Part shown: positions 1-9,642 of the stretch, one piece after another | Numbering within the stretch: the first letter of the stretch is position 1 | Layout: each line of letters starts with the position of its first letter | Source of the DNA: Cryobacterium sp. BB307 | GTDB taxonomy: Bacteria > Actinomycetota > Actinomycetes > Actinomycetales > Microbacteriaceae | Length of the DNA: 64,000 nucleotides | Direction: 5' to 3' | Assembly (NCBI RefSeq): GCF_012274275.1 | Contig: NZ_JAANZA010000001.1 | Location: 248,001-312,000, forward strand | The notes under the pieces: model-generated | Seen by the model: only the letters and a program-made list of their open reading frames with translations | What the model was told of the DNA's origin: nothing | Databases searched by the model: none | Program-made: the position numbers and the translations under genes

Positions 1-1933
1 CCGTTGCCCGCCCGGCGACCTCCGACTCGGGCAGCTTCGCCTTCGCCACCGCAGCGTCCGCCGCCGCGTCGTACTGGATGGGCCCGTCGACCGGCAGGTC
101 GGGTCGTCGCTCACGCACGATCGCCGTCGCGGCGCGCACCTTGTCGACGTCGGTGCCGGTTCCGGATGCGCCGGTCGAGTAGGACAGCATCGCGATCCGT
201 GGATCGATACCGAACTGCACGGCCGTCTCGGCTGCGGACACCGCGATGTCGGCGAGCTGTTCGACAGATGGGTCGGGGATGACCGCGCAATCGCCGTAGA
301 CCAGAACCCGGTCGGCGAGTGCCATGAGGAACACGCTCGAGACGACCGAGACATCCGGTTTGGTCTTGATGATCTCGAATGCCGGGCGGATGGTGTGCGC
401 TGTGGTGTGTGCGGCGCCGGAGACCATCCCGTCGGCGAGTCCCCTGTGCACCATGAGGGTGCCGAAGTAGCTGGGGTCGGTGACGGTGTCGCGCGCGCTC
501 TCCAGGCTGACGCCCTTGTGGGCGCGCAGCTGCTGGTACTCGGCAGCGAACTTCTCCCGGAGCACGTCGTCGAACGAGCTGATCACCTGCGCCTGGCGGA
601 TGTCGAGGCCGAGCCCGATCGCGCGGGCCCGCACCTCGATCTCCTCGCCGAGGATGGTCAGGTCGGCGATGCCGCGCGAGAGCACGGTGGCGGCGGCACG
701 CAGGATGCGGTCGTCCTCACCCTCGGGCAGCACGATGTGCTTGCGGTTGGCCCGTGCGCGTTCCACCAGCCCGTACTCGAACATCAGTGGTGTGACGACG
801 TCGGTGCTCTCCACCTCGAGCAGTTCGAGCAGTTGCGCCGAATCGACGTGCTGCTCGAACAGCGCCCGCGCACTGTCGAGCTTGCGCTGCGAGTCGGCGG
901 CGAGGCGCGGCCGGATGTTGGTGATCGTCACCGCGGTGTCGTAGCTGCCCAGCGGGGAGGCGATGATCGGCAGCGTCGGCCGCACGCCGTCGATGAGCTG
1001 GATGATCTGGTCGGGCACTTCGAACCCGCCGTTGAGCACGATCCCGGCCAGGGAGGGGAAGGTCGCCGACTCGTTCGCCATGATGACAGCGAGCAGCACC
1101 TCGGTGCGGTCGGCCGGGACCACGACGACGGAGCCCTCGATCAGGCGCAGCAGCACGTTGTTCATGCTCATGCCGGCGACAACAACGCCCATGGCTTCGC
1201 GGTCCAACAGCTCGTCGTCGCCGCGCACCAGCGTGCCGTCCGTCGCTTCCATGATCGAGCGCATCGTCGGGGCGACCAGCACCGGGTCCTCTGGTACCGA
1301 CCACACCGGCGTGCTGGTCTGGGTGCCGACGGCGGCGGTGATCTCGTCCAGCCGTTTGGGATCGCCGCGGTTGACGATGACGGCGGCCAGATGGGCGTGC
1401 TCATGGCGCAGCTCGTCGATGGCGATCTCGGCAGCCTGGCCGACCGCCTCCGGGGTGCGCGCGAGCCCGGTGGTCTTGCTGCGTCCGCCGACCACCAACA
1501 GCACCGGCATTCCGAGGTTCGCGGCGATGCGCGCGTTGTAGCCGAACTCGGTCGGCGCGCCGACTCCTGTGTAGTCCGAGCCGAGCACGACGACCGCGTC
1601 GCATTTGGCCTCGACGGCCTTGTACCGTTCCACGATGCGGGCGAGCGCGGCATCCGGGTCATCGTGCACGTCCTCGTAGCCGACGCCGATGCACTCGTCG
1701 TAGTCGAGGTCGACACCGTCATGCTGAAGCAGCAGCGAGAGCACGTAGTCGCGCTCGGTCGAGGACCGGGAGATCGGACGGAACACTCCCACCCGATTCA
1801 CCGACCGGGAGAGCGTCGCCAGCACTCCGAGAGCGATGGTCGACTTGCCGGTGTTGCCTTCCGCCGAGGTGATGTAGACGCTGCGTGTCGAGTTCAGTTT
1901 CGAGACTTCCCTTCGCCGCCGGTGGCGCGGCAC
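1..1933 (-). CDS. pta: Phosphate acetyltransferase, long form (partial, 3' end off window)
   Basis: Interconverts acetyl phosphate and acetyl-CoA. Translating the minus strand gives, in order, a P-loop segment (SAEGNTGKST) of the CobB/DRTGG type, a DRTGG-like middle, and the catalytic PTA_PTB domain with KHIVLPEGEDDRILRA and AHKGVSLESARDTVTDPSYF. About 644 residues are visible; long Pta proteins are near 690–700, so roughly the last 50 are missing. The GTG at 1933 is the only good in-frame start between the upstream stop and the P-loop and has TAGG seven bases before it. It follows phosphoketolase by 38 bases, so one transcript is likely. ackA may follow outside the window, but that cannot be seen. 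Confidence 0.93.
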   Translation of the reverse strand, partial: MPRHRRRREVSKLNSTRSVYITSAEGNTGKSTIALGVLATLSRSVNRVGVFRPISRSSTERDYVLSLLLQHDGVDLDYDECIGVGYEDVHDDPDAALARIVERYKAVEAKCDAVVVLGSDYTGVGAPTEFGYNARIAANLGMPVLLVVGGRSKTTGLARTPEAVGQAAEIAIDELRHEHAHLAAVIVNRGDPKRLDEITAAVGTQTSTPVWSVPEDPVLVAPTMRSIMEATDGTLVRGDDELLDREAMGVVVAGMSMNNVLLRLIEGSVVVVPADRTEVLLAVIMANESATFPSLAGIVLNGGFEVPDQIIQLIDGVRPTLPIIASPLGSYDTAVTITNIRPRLAADSQRKLDSARALFEQHVDSAQLLELLEVESTDVVTPLMFEYGLVERARANRKHIVLPEGEDDRILRAAATVLSRGIADLTILGEEIEVRARAIGLGLDIRQAQVISSFDDVLREKFAAEYQQLRAHKGVSLESARDTVTDPSYFGTLMVHRGLADGMVSGAAHTTAHTIRPAFEIIKTKPDVSVVSSVFLMALADRVLVYGDCAVIPDPSVEQLADIAVSAAETAVQFGIDPRIAMLSYSTGASGTGTDVDKVRAATAIVRERRPDLPVDGPIQYDAAADAAVAKAKLPESEVAGRAT

Positions 1934-1971
1934 CAACAATCCTACGGAACCCTCTGCGGCCGCCGGAGCGG

Positions 1972-4407
1972 TCAGTCCGCGCCGGTGCGAGGTCCGGCGT
2001 GCGCCCCCTGGAACACCCAGTCCGCAACCTCGGGGATGTCCTCGCCGTGATCCCGCGTGTACTGACGCGCGCGAATCCGGGCATCCTGCATCCGTTGCCG
2101 CAGCGTCGCCTGCGTCTCGGCGAGGTGCGGCACGCGGTCGATCACGTCAATGACCAGCTTGTACCGGTCGAGGTCATTGAGCATGAGCATGTCGAACGGG
2201 GTCGTGGTCGTGCCGTTCTCCTTGTAGCCGCGCACGTGCAGGTTGTCGTAACCGGCCCGACGGTAGGTGAGGCGGTGGATGAGCGTCGGGTAGCCGTGGT
2301 ATGCGAAGATGACCGGCTTGTCGACGGTGAACAGGGCGTCGAAGTCGGCGTCTGACATGCCATGCGGATGTTCGCGCTGATCCTGCAGGCGCATCAGGTC
2401 GATGACGTTCACCACCCGAACCTTCAACTGCGGCAGGTGCTCCCGGAGAATGGATGCCGCGGCGATGGTTTCCATGGTCGGCACGTCGCCTGCGCAGCCG
2501 AGCACGACATCCGGTTCCTCCCCCGCCACTTCGGTGCCGGCCCAGTCCCAGATGCCCGCGCCCTGCGTGCAGTGGGCGACGGCCCGCTCCATGGTCAGCC
2601 ACTGGGGCTGCGGTTGCTTGCCCGCCACGACCACGTTGACGTAGTCGGTCGTGCGCAGGACGTGGTCGTAGGTGCTCAGCAGCGTGTTGGCGTCGACCGG
2701 GAGATAGACCCGCACGACCTCGGCCTTCTTGTTGATCACGTGGTCGATGAAGCCGGGGTCCTGGTGGCTGAATCCGTTGTGGTCCTGCCGCCAGACATGG
2801 CTGGAGAGCAGATAGTTGAGGCTCGAGATGGGGCGGCGCCACGGCAGTTCCCGCGCCACCTTGAGCCACTTGGCGTGCTGGTTGAACATCGAGTCGACGA
2901 TGTGGATGAACGCCTCGTACGAGTTGAAGAAGCCGTGCCGCCCGGTCAGCAGGTAGCCCTCGAGCCAGCCCTCGCACAGATGCTCGCTGAGGACCTCCAT
3001 GACGCGTCCGGTGCGTGCGAGATTCTGGTCGACAGGCAGGATGTCGGCCGCCCATTGTTTGGCAGTGTGCGAGTAGACGGCGGGAGCGAGCCGGTTGGAT
3101 GCTGTCTCGTCGGGACCGAAGATGCGGAAGTTATCGGGGTTGTCGCGAATGACGTCGGCGAGCCACGTGCCGAGCACCCGTGTCGCCTCGCCGTCCACCG
3201 CGCCCGGTCTCGGGACCTCGACCCCGTAGTCGCGGAAGTCCGGCAACTTGAGTTCGCGGCGCAGCAGCCCGCCGTTCGCGTGCGGTGTTGCGCTCATCCG
3301 CAAGTCCCCATAGGGCACGGATGCCTTCACGAGCGGGGTCGGTGCGCCGTCGGCGTCGAAGAGCTCCTCCGGTCGGTAGGAGCGCATCCACTCCTCGAGG
3401 ATGACGGTGTGCTCTGCCGAGCCGCGCACATTCGAGAGCGGCACCTGGTGGGAGCGCCAGGTGTTCTCGACCGGTTCGTCGTCGATGACGGGCGGGCAGG
3501 TCCAGCCCTTCGGTGTGCGCAGGATGATCATCGGCCAGCGCGGGCGGGACGTGTCGCCGTCGGCTGCGCGTTGCCGAATCGCGGCGATCTCGTCCATCAC
3601 CTCGTCCAGGGTGCGCGCCATCCGCTCGTGCACGAGCATCGGGTCTTCGCCGTCGAAACCGCCCTCGACGACGTACGGCCGGTGGCCGTGCCCGCGCATC
3701 AGGTCGAGGAGCTCGTCGTCGTCGATTCGGGCGAGCACAGTCGGATTGGCTATCTTGTAGCCGTTGAGATGCAGGATGGGCAGCACGACGCCGTCCTGCA
3801 CCGGGTCTATGAACTTGTTCGACTGCCAGCTGCCGGCGAGCGGGCCGGTCTCCGCCTCGCCGTCCCCGATCACGGCGGCGACAAGCAGGTCCGGGTTGTC
3901 AAACGCGGCGCCGTAGGCGTGGCTCAGCGAGTACCCCAGTTCACCGCCCTCGTGGATGGACCCGGGCGTCTCCGGGGCGACGTGACTGGGGATGCCGCCG
4001 GGGAAGGAGAATTGGCGGAACAGTGCGCGCATCCCGTCGGTCGTTTGCGAGACGGCCGGGTACACCTCGGAGTACGTCCCGTCCAGCCAAGCGCCCGCGA
4101 CCAGGCCGGGACCGCCGTGACCGGGACCGGTGATGTAGAGCGTCTTCTGGTTCCGTTCCCGGATGATGCGGTTCAGGTGGGCGTAGAGGAAGTTGAGTCC
4201 AGGGGTGGTTCCCCAGTGTCCGAGCAGCCGGGGCTTGATGTGCTCGGCGGCGAGCGGATCGGACAGCAGTGGGTTGTCGAGAAGGTAGATCTGCCCGACG
4301 CTGAGGTAGTTGGCCGCCCGCCAATACGCGTCGACCGCGGCGAGAGTGTCGGCATCCGGTTCGCCAGGAGCGGCGGTCTCGGCTCGCTCGATGGTCTTGT
4401 CCGACAT
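1972..4407 (-). CDS. xfp: Xylulose-5-phosphate/fructose-6-phosphate phosphoketolase
   Basis: Thiamine-diphosphate enzyme splitting xylulose 5-phosphate (and often fructose 6-phosphate) with phosphate into acetyl phosphate and glyceraldehyde 3-phosphate (or erythrose 4-phosphate). The 811-residue protein has normal family length. It shows the family signature [20 protein letters not shown], the TPP-binding [14 protein letters not shown], and N-terminal [11 protein letters not shown] has GGGAGA six bases upstream. The gene lies directly before pta, whose product uses its acetyl phosphate. Xylulokinase lies 13 kb away. The amino-acid sequence alone does not show whether it also takes fructose 6-phosphate. 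Confidence 0.96.
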   Translation of the reverse strand: MSDKTIERAETAAPGEPDADTLAAVDAYWRAANYLSVGQIYLLDNPLLSDPLAAEHIKPRLLGHWGTTPGLNFLYAHLNRIIRERNQKTLYITGPGHGGPGLVAGAWLDGTYSEVYPAVSQTTDGMRALFRQFSFPGGIPSHVAPETPGSIHEGGELGYSLSHAYGAAFDNPDLLVAAVIGDGEAETGPLAGSWQSNKFIDPVQDGVVLPILHLNGYKIANPTVLARIDDDELLDLMRGHGHRPYVVEGGFDGEDPMLVHERMARTLDEVMDEIAAIRQRAADGDTSRPRWPMIILRTPKGWTCPPVIDDEPVENTWRSHQVPLSNVRGSAEHTVILEEWMRSYRPEELFDADGAPTPLVKASVPYGDLRMSATPHANGGLLRRELKLPDFRDYGVEVPRPGAVDGEATRVLGTWLADVIRDNPDNFRIFGPDETASNRLAPAVYSHTAKQWAADILPVDQNLARTGRVMEVLSEHLCEGWLEGYLLTGRHGFFNSYEAFIHIVDSMFNQHAKWLKVARELPWRRPISSLNYLLSSHVWRQDHNGFSHQDPGFIDHVINKKAEVVRVYLPVDANTLLSTYDHVLRTTDYVNVVVAGKQPQPQWLTMERAVAHCTQGAGIWDWAGTEVAGEEPDVVLGCAGDVPTMETIAAASILREHLPQLKVRVVNVIDLMRLQDQREHPHGMSDADFDALFTVDKPVIFAYHGYPTLIHRLTYRRAGYDNLHVRGYKENGTTTTPFDMLMLNDLDRYKLVIDVIDRVPHLAETQATLRQRMQDARIRARQYTRDHGEDIPEVADWVFQGAHAGPRTGAD

Positions 4408-4714
4408 TCGGTTCTCCCGCTCGGTCGCCCTCGCTTCATCCTAGGGAGCGGGTATTACCGCACACTCAGGTGCCGTTGAGGCTGACCCGCCGCCCGCGAG
4501 ACTGCGCAAACGTGCTGAAACGCCCTCCCAAGCGCACCTTCCTGCAGTTTCGGCCAGTGCGTTCGTGCGGAGAAAAGAAAGGACCCCTCGCGCACCCGCC
4601 AGAGCCCGGTTGCCCTTGCTACGTTTCCGTCCTGGGGGAGTTGGCCTGGATGGCGCCACGCGAGGAGCCGCCGCTAGTCTACCGGTTCGGCACTTTCGGT
4701 CCACTCCGAGCAGC
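4408..4714. other. Gene-free stretch between pdhC and xfp
   Basis: About 307 bases holding the end of the pyruvate dehydrogenase operon and the leader of phosphoketolase. A TAGGAT hexamer on the minus strand (4438–4443) resembles the -10 box seen elsewhere in the window and lies 30 bases before the xfp start, but no convincing -35 box is visible. No intrinsic terminator with a clear T-tract was found after pdhC. The short open frames here have no codon pattern of a gene. Confidence 0.4.
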
Positions 4715-6106
4715 TCAGAGCAGAATCCCCAGCGGCTTCTCGAGCACCGCGACCAGGTCGGCGAGGAACGCGGCCCCGGTCGCGCCGTCCATCACCCGGT
4801 GGTCGACGGTCAGCGTGAGCTTCAGCTTCGACACCTCGGCGAGCGCCCCGTCGCGCATGACCGGCTCCTTGGTGGCCGCGCCGACCGCGAGAATCCCCGC
4901 CTCTGGCGGGTTGAGCATGGCCGTGAACTGGGTGATGCCGAACATGCCGAGGTTGCTGACGCTGAAGGTGCCGCCGCTCATCTCGTCCAGGGCGAGCTTG
5001 CCGGCGCGGGCCTTCTCCGCGAGCGCGCGCGTGCGCTGGGCCACCTCGCTGAGCGAGATCCGGTCGGCGTCCTTGATGACCGGGACCAGCAGCCCGTTGT
5101 CCGTCGCGACCGCCACCCCGATGTTGACGCGGTTGTGGCTGAGGACGGCGTCGCCGTCCCAGGATGCGTTCGCTTCCGGATGCCGGCGCAGGGTCACCGC
5201 GGCGGCGCGCACGATGAGGTCGTTGACGCTCACCTTCACGCCTTGGGACTCGAGGGTCGCGTTGATGCTCGCCCGGAACTCGAGGAAGGCGTCGAGCTCG
5301 GCGACCGCGGTAAGGAAGAAGTGCGGCACCTGCTGGCTCTCGGTGAGCCGCTTAGCTGCGACCATCCGGATGCGGTTAGCCGGCACCCGCTCGGACTCCT
5401 TGGCATCTGCGGCGCCGGTGGGTGTCGCTTGCTGCGGCCGCGGTGCTTCAGGGGCAGGTTCTTGCGGCTGCTGCGCTGGGGCGCCTTCGGATTCCGCAGC
5501 GGCGATCGCCGCCTCGACGTCGGCGCGGATGATCCGCCCCTGCGGCCCTGTGCCCTCGATCGTGGCGGGGTCGATGCCGTGGTCGCGGGCCAGCTTGCGC
5601 GCGAGCGGCGACATGCGCGAGACACCGCCGGTGGTGAGACCCGCAGCAGCCTTCCCGCTCGGTGCGGCCGTGGGCTCCGGGCTGGCCGGTTCGCCCGGCT
5701 CCTCGCCGGCCGGCTCCTCTGCCCCCCGCTCCGGCTCCTCGCCGGCCGGCTCCTCTGCCTCCGGCTCCGGCGTCGCCTCCGGCTCCTCTTCCGAGGGCTC
5801 GCCAGTCTCCTTGCCGCCGGCCGCCTCCTGCTCCGCTGGCTGCGGTGCGGCACCCGGTGTCTTGGCGCTGGAACCGTCACCGATGACCGCGACCGCCTGG
5901 CCGATCGGCACGATTGCGCCCTCTGGCACGAGTTGCTGCTCGAGAACGCCGTCCTCGAACGATTCGAGCTCCATGGTCGCCTTGTCGGTCTCGATCTCGG
6001 CGATCGCGTCGCCCTTCGCGACCGGGTCGCCGACATTCTTGAGCCACTTGGCGAGTTCGCCCTCCTCCATCGTGTCGGAGAGACGCGGCATGGTCACTTC
6101 GGACAT
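4715..6106 (-). CDS. pdhC: Dihydrolipoamide acetyltransferase (E2) of pyruvate dehydrogenase
   Basis: Transfers the acetyl group from lipoyl-lysine to CoA. The 463 residues show one lipoyl domain (about 1–78, ETDKATME with the lipoylated Lys42), an Ala/Glu/Pro-rich linker containing a repeated EEPAGEEPE unit, an E3-binding domain (about 163–203), and the acyltransferase domain ending with the active site DHRVMDG (His436, Asp440). The open frame runs further upstream, but ATG at 6106 has AGGAGG seven bases before it and starts exactly at the lipoyl domain. It follows pdhB by 10 bases. No E3 (lpd) gene is in the operon, so E3 must come from elsewhere. Confidence 0.95.
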   Translation of the reverse strand: MSEVTMPRLSDTMEEGELAKWLKNVGDPVAKGDAIAEIETDKATMELESFEDGVLEQQLVPEGAIVPIGQAVAVIGDGSSAKTPGAAPQPAEQEAAGGKETGEPSEEEPEATPEPEAEEPAGEEPERGAEEPAGEEPGEPASPEPTAAPSGKAAAGLTTGGVSRMSPLARKLARDHGIDPATIEGTGPQGRIIRADVEAAIAAAESEGAPAQQPQEPAPEAPRPQQATPTGAADAKESERVPANRIRMVAAKRLTESQQVPHFFLTAVAELDAFLEFRASINATLESQGVKVSVNDLIVRAAAVTLRRHPEANASWDGDAVLSHNRVNIGVAVATDNGLLVPVIKDADRISLSEVAQRTRALAEKARAGKLALDEMSGGTFSVSNLGMFGITQFTAMLNPPEAGILAVGAATKEPVMRDGALAEVSKLKLTLTVDHRVMDGATGAAFLADLVAVLEKPLGILL

Positions 6107-6116
6107 CGAGTGCCTC

Positions 6117-7118
6117 CTACTTCCTGAACCCGCTGGCGTCGAGGGTCTCCCGGATGACGCGGGTGAGGTCATCGGCATCCGGCAACGCGGCCAGCTCGAG
6201 GGGTTTCGCATACGGCAGCGGCACCTCGGCGGCGGCGACCCGCCTGACCGGCGCATCCAGGTAGTCGAATGCGCCCTCGCCGATCGTCGCGGCGATCTCG
6301 GCGCCGACGCCGTAACTCAGCATGTCGTCCTCGAAGATCACCGCGCGGCTCGTCTTGCGCACCGAGTCGCAGAAGGTCTCCCGGTCGAGCGGTCGCAGGC
6401 TGCGCAGGTCGACGACCTCGATCGAAATGCCTTCCTCGTCGAATGCGTTGGCCACCTCGAGCGCCGTCACCATACCGCGCGAGTAGCTGACGAGGGTGAG
6501 GTCGGTGCCCGCCTTGACGACCGCAGCGCGGCCGATCTCGGCGACCAGCTCGCCATCCGGAACCTCGCCCTTGCGGTTGTACAGGGCCAGGTTCTCGAGG
6601 AACAGCACCGGGTCGTCGTCGCGGATGGCCGCGGTGAGGAGCGCCTTGGCGTCGGCTGGGGTCGACGGCGCGACCACCTTCATCCCTGGGATGTGCGCGT
6701 ACCAGACCTCGAGGTTCTGCGAGTGCGTCGCGGCGAGCTGCTGCCCGCCGCCGCCGGGAGTACGGATGACCATTGGGACGCTGGACTGGCCACCGAACAT
6801 CCCGTAGATCTTCGCCGCGTGGTTCACGATCTGGTCGATCGCGATCAGGCTGAAGTTGAGCGTCATGATCTCGACGATCGGACGCAGCCCGAGCATCGCA
6901 GCGCCGACCGCGGCGCCGACGAAGCCCTCCTCCGAGATCGGGGTGTCGACGATGCGCTTCGGACCAAAGTCCTTCAGCAGGCCGGCGGTGATCTTGTACG
7001 ACCCCTCGAAGACGCCGATCTCCTCGCCCATGACGAAGACGTTCTCGTCGCGCTCGAGTTCGGCGCGGATGGTCTCCTGCAGCGCCTGCCGGTAGGTGAT
7101 CACCCTCGGCTCGCTCAT
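6117..7118 (-). CDS. pdhB: Pyruvate dehydrogenase E1 component, beta subunit
   Basis: Beta half of the alpha2beta2 thiamine-diphosphate decarboxylase. The 333 residues show the family's start (ITYRQALQETIRAELERDENVFVMGEEIG), the TPISEEGFVGAAVGAAMLGLRP stretch and a C-terminal transketolase domain. Its start overlaps the end of pdhA by four bases (ATGA), showing tight coupling. The close relatives acetoin and branched-chain dehydrogenase beta subunits cannot be fully excluded, but the pairing with this E1alpha and E2 favours pyruvate. Confidence 0.92.
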   Translation of the reverse strand: MSEPRVITYRQALQETIRAELERDENVFVMGEEIGVFEGSYKITAGLLKDFGPKRIVDTPISEEGFVGAAVGAAMLGLRPIVEIMTLNFSLIAIDQIVNHAAKIYGMFGGQSSVPMVIRTPGGGGQQLAATHSQNLEVWYAHIPGMKVVAPSTPADAKALLTAAIRDDDPVLFLENLALYNRKGEVPDGELVAEIGRAAVVKAGTDLTLVSYSRGMVTALEVANAFDEEGISIEVVDLRSLRPLDRETFCDSVRKTSRAVIFEDDMLSYGVGAEIAATIGEGAFDYLDAPVRRVAAAEVPLPYAKPLELAALPDADDLTRVIRETLDASGFRK

Positions 7119-8233
7119 CTGGCCATCACCGGCTCTCCCGGGTATGCGTTCGGCATGTTGGCGACCTCGGTGGCGTAGCTGAACTCGAAGAGCTCTTCCT
7201 CGCTCGGCAGCGGGCTGGCGTCGGCGAAGTCGACCGCCTCGGCGACGGTCTGCTCGACGTCTTTGTGCAACTGTTCTTCGGCCGCGTCGTCGAGCACTCC
7301 CTGCTCGGCGAGCCGGGCGCGGAACGCGGGGACCGGGTCGTTCTGCTTCGCCTCCTCGACGTCGTCCGGATGGCGGTACTTCGCCGGGTCGACGACCGAG
7401 TGGCCGCGCAGTCGGTAGCTCAACGTCTCCAGAATCATCGGCTGCCGTTCGACGCGCGCCCGTTCGAGTGCGGCGAGCGCCGCGTCGCGCACCACAATCG
7501 GGTCGTCGCCGTTGACGCGCTCACCGGGGATCCGGTACGCCGCACCCCTCTTATACAGATCGGGTTCAGCGGATGCCCGGTCGACGCTCGTGCCCATCCC
7601 GAGCTGATTGTTGACGATCACGTAGACGATCGGCAGCTTCCACAGGCCGGCGAGATTCAGTGACTCATGAAACGCGCCGATGTTGGTGGCGCCGTCGCCG
7701 AGGATGCACATGACCGCCTCGGCGTCCGGCGCCGGCTCGCTGCGGTAGGCGATCGCGAGTGCTGCGCCGGTCGCCGGCGGCAGCTGGCCGCCGACGATGC
7801 CGTAGCCGCCAAGCATCCGGAGCTCGCTGTCGAACATGTGCATGGAGCCGCCGCGACCGCCGACGACACCGTCGGTGCGGCCGAACAGCTCGGCCATCAC
7901 GCGGCGGGGTTCCATGCCGCGGACGATCGCGTAGCCGTGGTCGCGGTAGGAGGTGAAGAGGTAGTCCTGCGGTTGCAGCGCGGCCATCAGGCCGACGACG
8001 GTCGCCTCCTCGCCGAGGTTGAGGTGGCAGTAGCCGCCGATCTTCGCGCGCGCGTACATCTCGCCGGCTTTGAGCTCGAACTCGCGCACAAGCACCATCT
8101 GCTCGTAGTAGCCGCGCAGGGTGTCGGGGCTATCTTCGGGTGCTTGATTGGCTCCGGATGCTGGTTTGGTCCGGGATCGTGGCTGGGCTCCGGTTTGCGG
8201 GTTTGCCTTCTCGCGCCGCTTGGGTTCCGCCAT
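7115..8233 (-). CDS. pdhA: Pyruvate dehydrogenase E1 component, alpha subunit
   Basis: Decarboxylates pyruvate using thiamine diphosphate and loads the acetyl group on E2. The 372 residues contain YRDHGYAIVRGM, GRGGSMHMFD, the TPP motif GDGATNIGAFHESLN…NN, and the E1alpha loop YRLRGHSVVDPAKYR, which is typical of pyruvate rather than 2-oxoisovalerate enzymes. ATG at 8233 was chosen over longer forms because GGAG/GAGG lies just upstream and the first 45 residues are a Lys/Arg/Gln-rich tail that fits an N-terminus. First gene of pdhABC. Many actinobacteria use a homodimeric AceE instead, so both types may coexist. Confidence 0.93.
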   Translation of the reverse strand: MAEPKRREKANPQTGAQPRSRTKPASGANQAPEDSPDTLRGYYEQMVLVREFELKAGEMYARAKIGGYCHLNLGEEATVVGLMAALQPQDYLFTSYRDHGYAIVRGMEPRRVMAELFGRTDGVVGGRGGSMHMFDSELRMLGGYGIVGGQLPPATGAALAIAYRSEPAPDAEAVMCILGDGATNIGAFHESLNLAGLWKLPIVYVIVNNQLGMGTSVDRASAEPDLYKRGAAYRIPGERVNGDDPIVVRDAALAALERARVERQPMILETLSYRLRGHSVVDPAKYRHPDDVEEAKQNDPVPAFRARLAEQGVLDDAAEEQLHKDVEQTVAEAVDFADASPLPSEEELFEFSYATEVANMPNAYPGEPVMAR

Positions 8234-8400
8234 GACCGGCCTCACTCCTTCGAATGACCCTGTCTCATCACAGTAGGCACGCTTCGAGTGGTGGTGGCCG
8301 ACTTGCACCGATCGCACAGGGAGCGGAGGTCTGGGGCGGCGCGCGGCATCCAGCCGATCGCGTAGGATGTGGGAGGTCATCCGGCACCGCCGGAGCACCA

Positions 8401-8485
8401 GGAGGATTCGCCTAGTGGCCTATGGCGCACGCTTGGAAAGCGTGTTGGGTGCAAGCCCTCGGGGGTTCGAATCCCCCATCCTCCG
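8401..8485 (+). tRNA. tRNA-Ser (anticodon GGA)
   Basis: The acceptor arms GGAGGAT (8401–8407) and ATCCTCC (8478–8484) pair fully, with discriminator G at 8485. The anticodon stem CACGC/GCGTG encloses TTGGAAA, giving anticodon GGA at 8435–8437. A long variable arm and the GGTTCGAATCC T-arm are present, as expected for serine. CCA is not encoded. A TAGGAT -10-like box lies at 8363–8368 without a clear -35. Confidence 0.97.
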
Positions 8486-8540
8486 CAGCGCGATGAGTCG
8501 GGACATAGGTATCACCTGAGTCGCGACAGCTGTCACGTAG

Positions 8541-8569
8541 GAAGTCCCCGGCCATCGGCCGGGGACTTC
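8541..8569. terminator. Perfect 13-bp hairpin between convergent genes
   Basis: GAAGTCCCCGGCC and its exact complement are separated by three bases. The hairpin lies between the plus-strand tRNA-Ser and the minus-strand alcohol dehydrogenase, so it probably ends transcription from both sides. There is no T-tract on either side, as is common in actinobacteria. Confidence 0.75.
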
Positions 8570-8577
8570 GCTGAGGC

Positions 8578-9642
8578 TTAGCGCATCGACACCAGGATCT
8601 TCACTTCGTTGTCCTTGTTCGTGATGAGACGCTCGAAGCCCTGCTCGACAAGGTCGTCGACAATGATCTTCGACGTGATGAACGGCGCGAGGTTCACCTT
8701 GCCGCTTCGTACGAGTTCGATCGCCTCGGGGTGGTCGTTCGCGTAGCCGATCGAACTGCCGAGCACATGATCGCCGAACGTCAGCTCTGCTGCGATGTTG
8801 ATCTCGACCGGTTTCGTGTGGATCGCGACGACCTCGAGACGGCCGCCAGCACCCAGCACCTCGAGAAGCTGGTGCACCACCACGCCGACGCCGGCCGCGT
8901 CGAACGCGAGATCAGCTCCCGCACCCCCGCTGTGCTCGGCCACCACGCTCCCCAGGTCTTCGGTCGAAGGGTCGACCACGGCATCCGCGACCCCCGACGA
9001 ATCAGCCTTGGCGCGGCGGGCCGCAGAAACTTCACTGACGATCGTCTTCACGCCCTTTGCCCTGAGCACTGCTGCCACAAGCAGACCGATGGGACCGGCG
9101 CCGCCGACAACGGCGAGCTGACCCTCGGTTGCGCCGGCATGCTTCACCGCGTGGAGCGCCACCGCGAGCGGTTCGATCATCGCGGCCTGGTCAAGTGGGA
9201 TATCGCCCACAGGGTGCACCCAGCGCTTCTCGACGACGATGTGCTCGCTGAGGCCACCACCGAGTCCTGAGATGCCGATGAATCCCATCTGCTCGCACAG
9301 GTTGTACTTGCCCGCCTTGCAGGCGGGACAGGTGCCGTCGACCATGAGCGGTTCGACGACCACGGAATCACCGACCTTAAGTCCTTCAACGCCTTCGCCA
9401 ATCTCCTCGACAACGCCGGAGAACTCGTGACCGAGCACGACGGGCAGTGTCTCGCCCGAAAGCGGGTGCGCGGCATCGGACGTCGGCGCAGGAGGCATTG
9501 GTCCGTCGTGGAACAGGTGCAAGTCGCTGCCGCAGATGCCGTTGAAAGCCGGGGCGATCTTGACGGTGCCCGCTCTCAGCTGAGGCTCCTCCACCTCTTC
9601 GACTCGTATGTCTTCCTTGCCGTAGTATCGGGCGGTCTTCAT
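8578..9642 (-). CDS. Zinc-dependent alcohol dehydrogenase, butanediol/sorbitol dehydrogenase type
   Basis: Medium-chain dehydrogenase/reductase oxidising an alcohol or polyol with NAD(P). The 354 residues show the catalytic zinc region (NGICGSDLH, LGHEFSG), a Rossmann motif GGAGPIGLLVAAVLRAKG, and GTCPACKAGKYNLC. In that last motif three of the four structural-zinc cysteines remain and the first is replaced by Asp. Similarity in the GFIGISGLGGGLSEH stretch points to (R,R)-butanediol dehydrogenases, but substrate cannot be fixed. ATG has AAGGAGTG upstream. Stands alone, next to tRNA-Ser. Confidence 0.85.
   Translation of the reverse strand: MKTARYYGKEDIRVEEVEEPQLRAGTVKIAPAFNGICGSDLHLFHDGPMPPAPTSDAAHPLSGETLPVVLGHEFSGVVEEIGEGVEGLKVGDSVVVEPLMVDGTCPACKAGKYNLCEQMGFIGISGLGGGLSEHIVVEKRWVHPVGDIPLDQAAMIEPLAVALHAVKHAGATEGQLAVVGGAGPIGLLVAAVLRAKGVKTIVSEVSAARRAKADSSGVADAVVDPSTEDLGSVVAEHSGGAGADLAFDAAGVGVVVHQLLEVLGAGGRLEVVAIHTKPVEINIAAELTFGDHVLGSSIGYANDHPEAIELVRSGKVNLAPFITSKIIVDDLVEQGFERLITNKDNEVKILVSMR

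Noticed and set aside
395-2050. 551-codon plus-strand open frame opposite pta
   Set aside because: Low-complexity, His/Asp/Arg-rich translation; it is the antisense of a clear phosphotransacetylase and reflects high GC content.
2362-4479. 705-codon plus-strand open frame opposite xfp
   Set aside because: Antisense shadow of phosphoketolase; no domain features.
4470-7178. 902-codon plus-strand open frame opposite pdhC/pdhB
   Set aside because: Ser/Ala-rich shadow spanning two real minus-strand genes.
8401-8569. tRNA-Ser as an integration site with the adjacent perfect hairpin
   Set aside because: No integrase, no repeated tRNA 3' end and no foreign block next to it; the hairpin fits a terminator.
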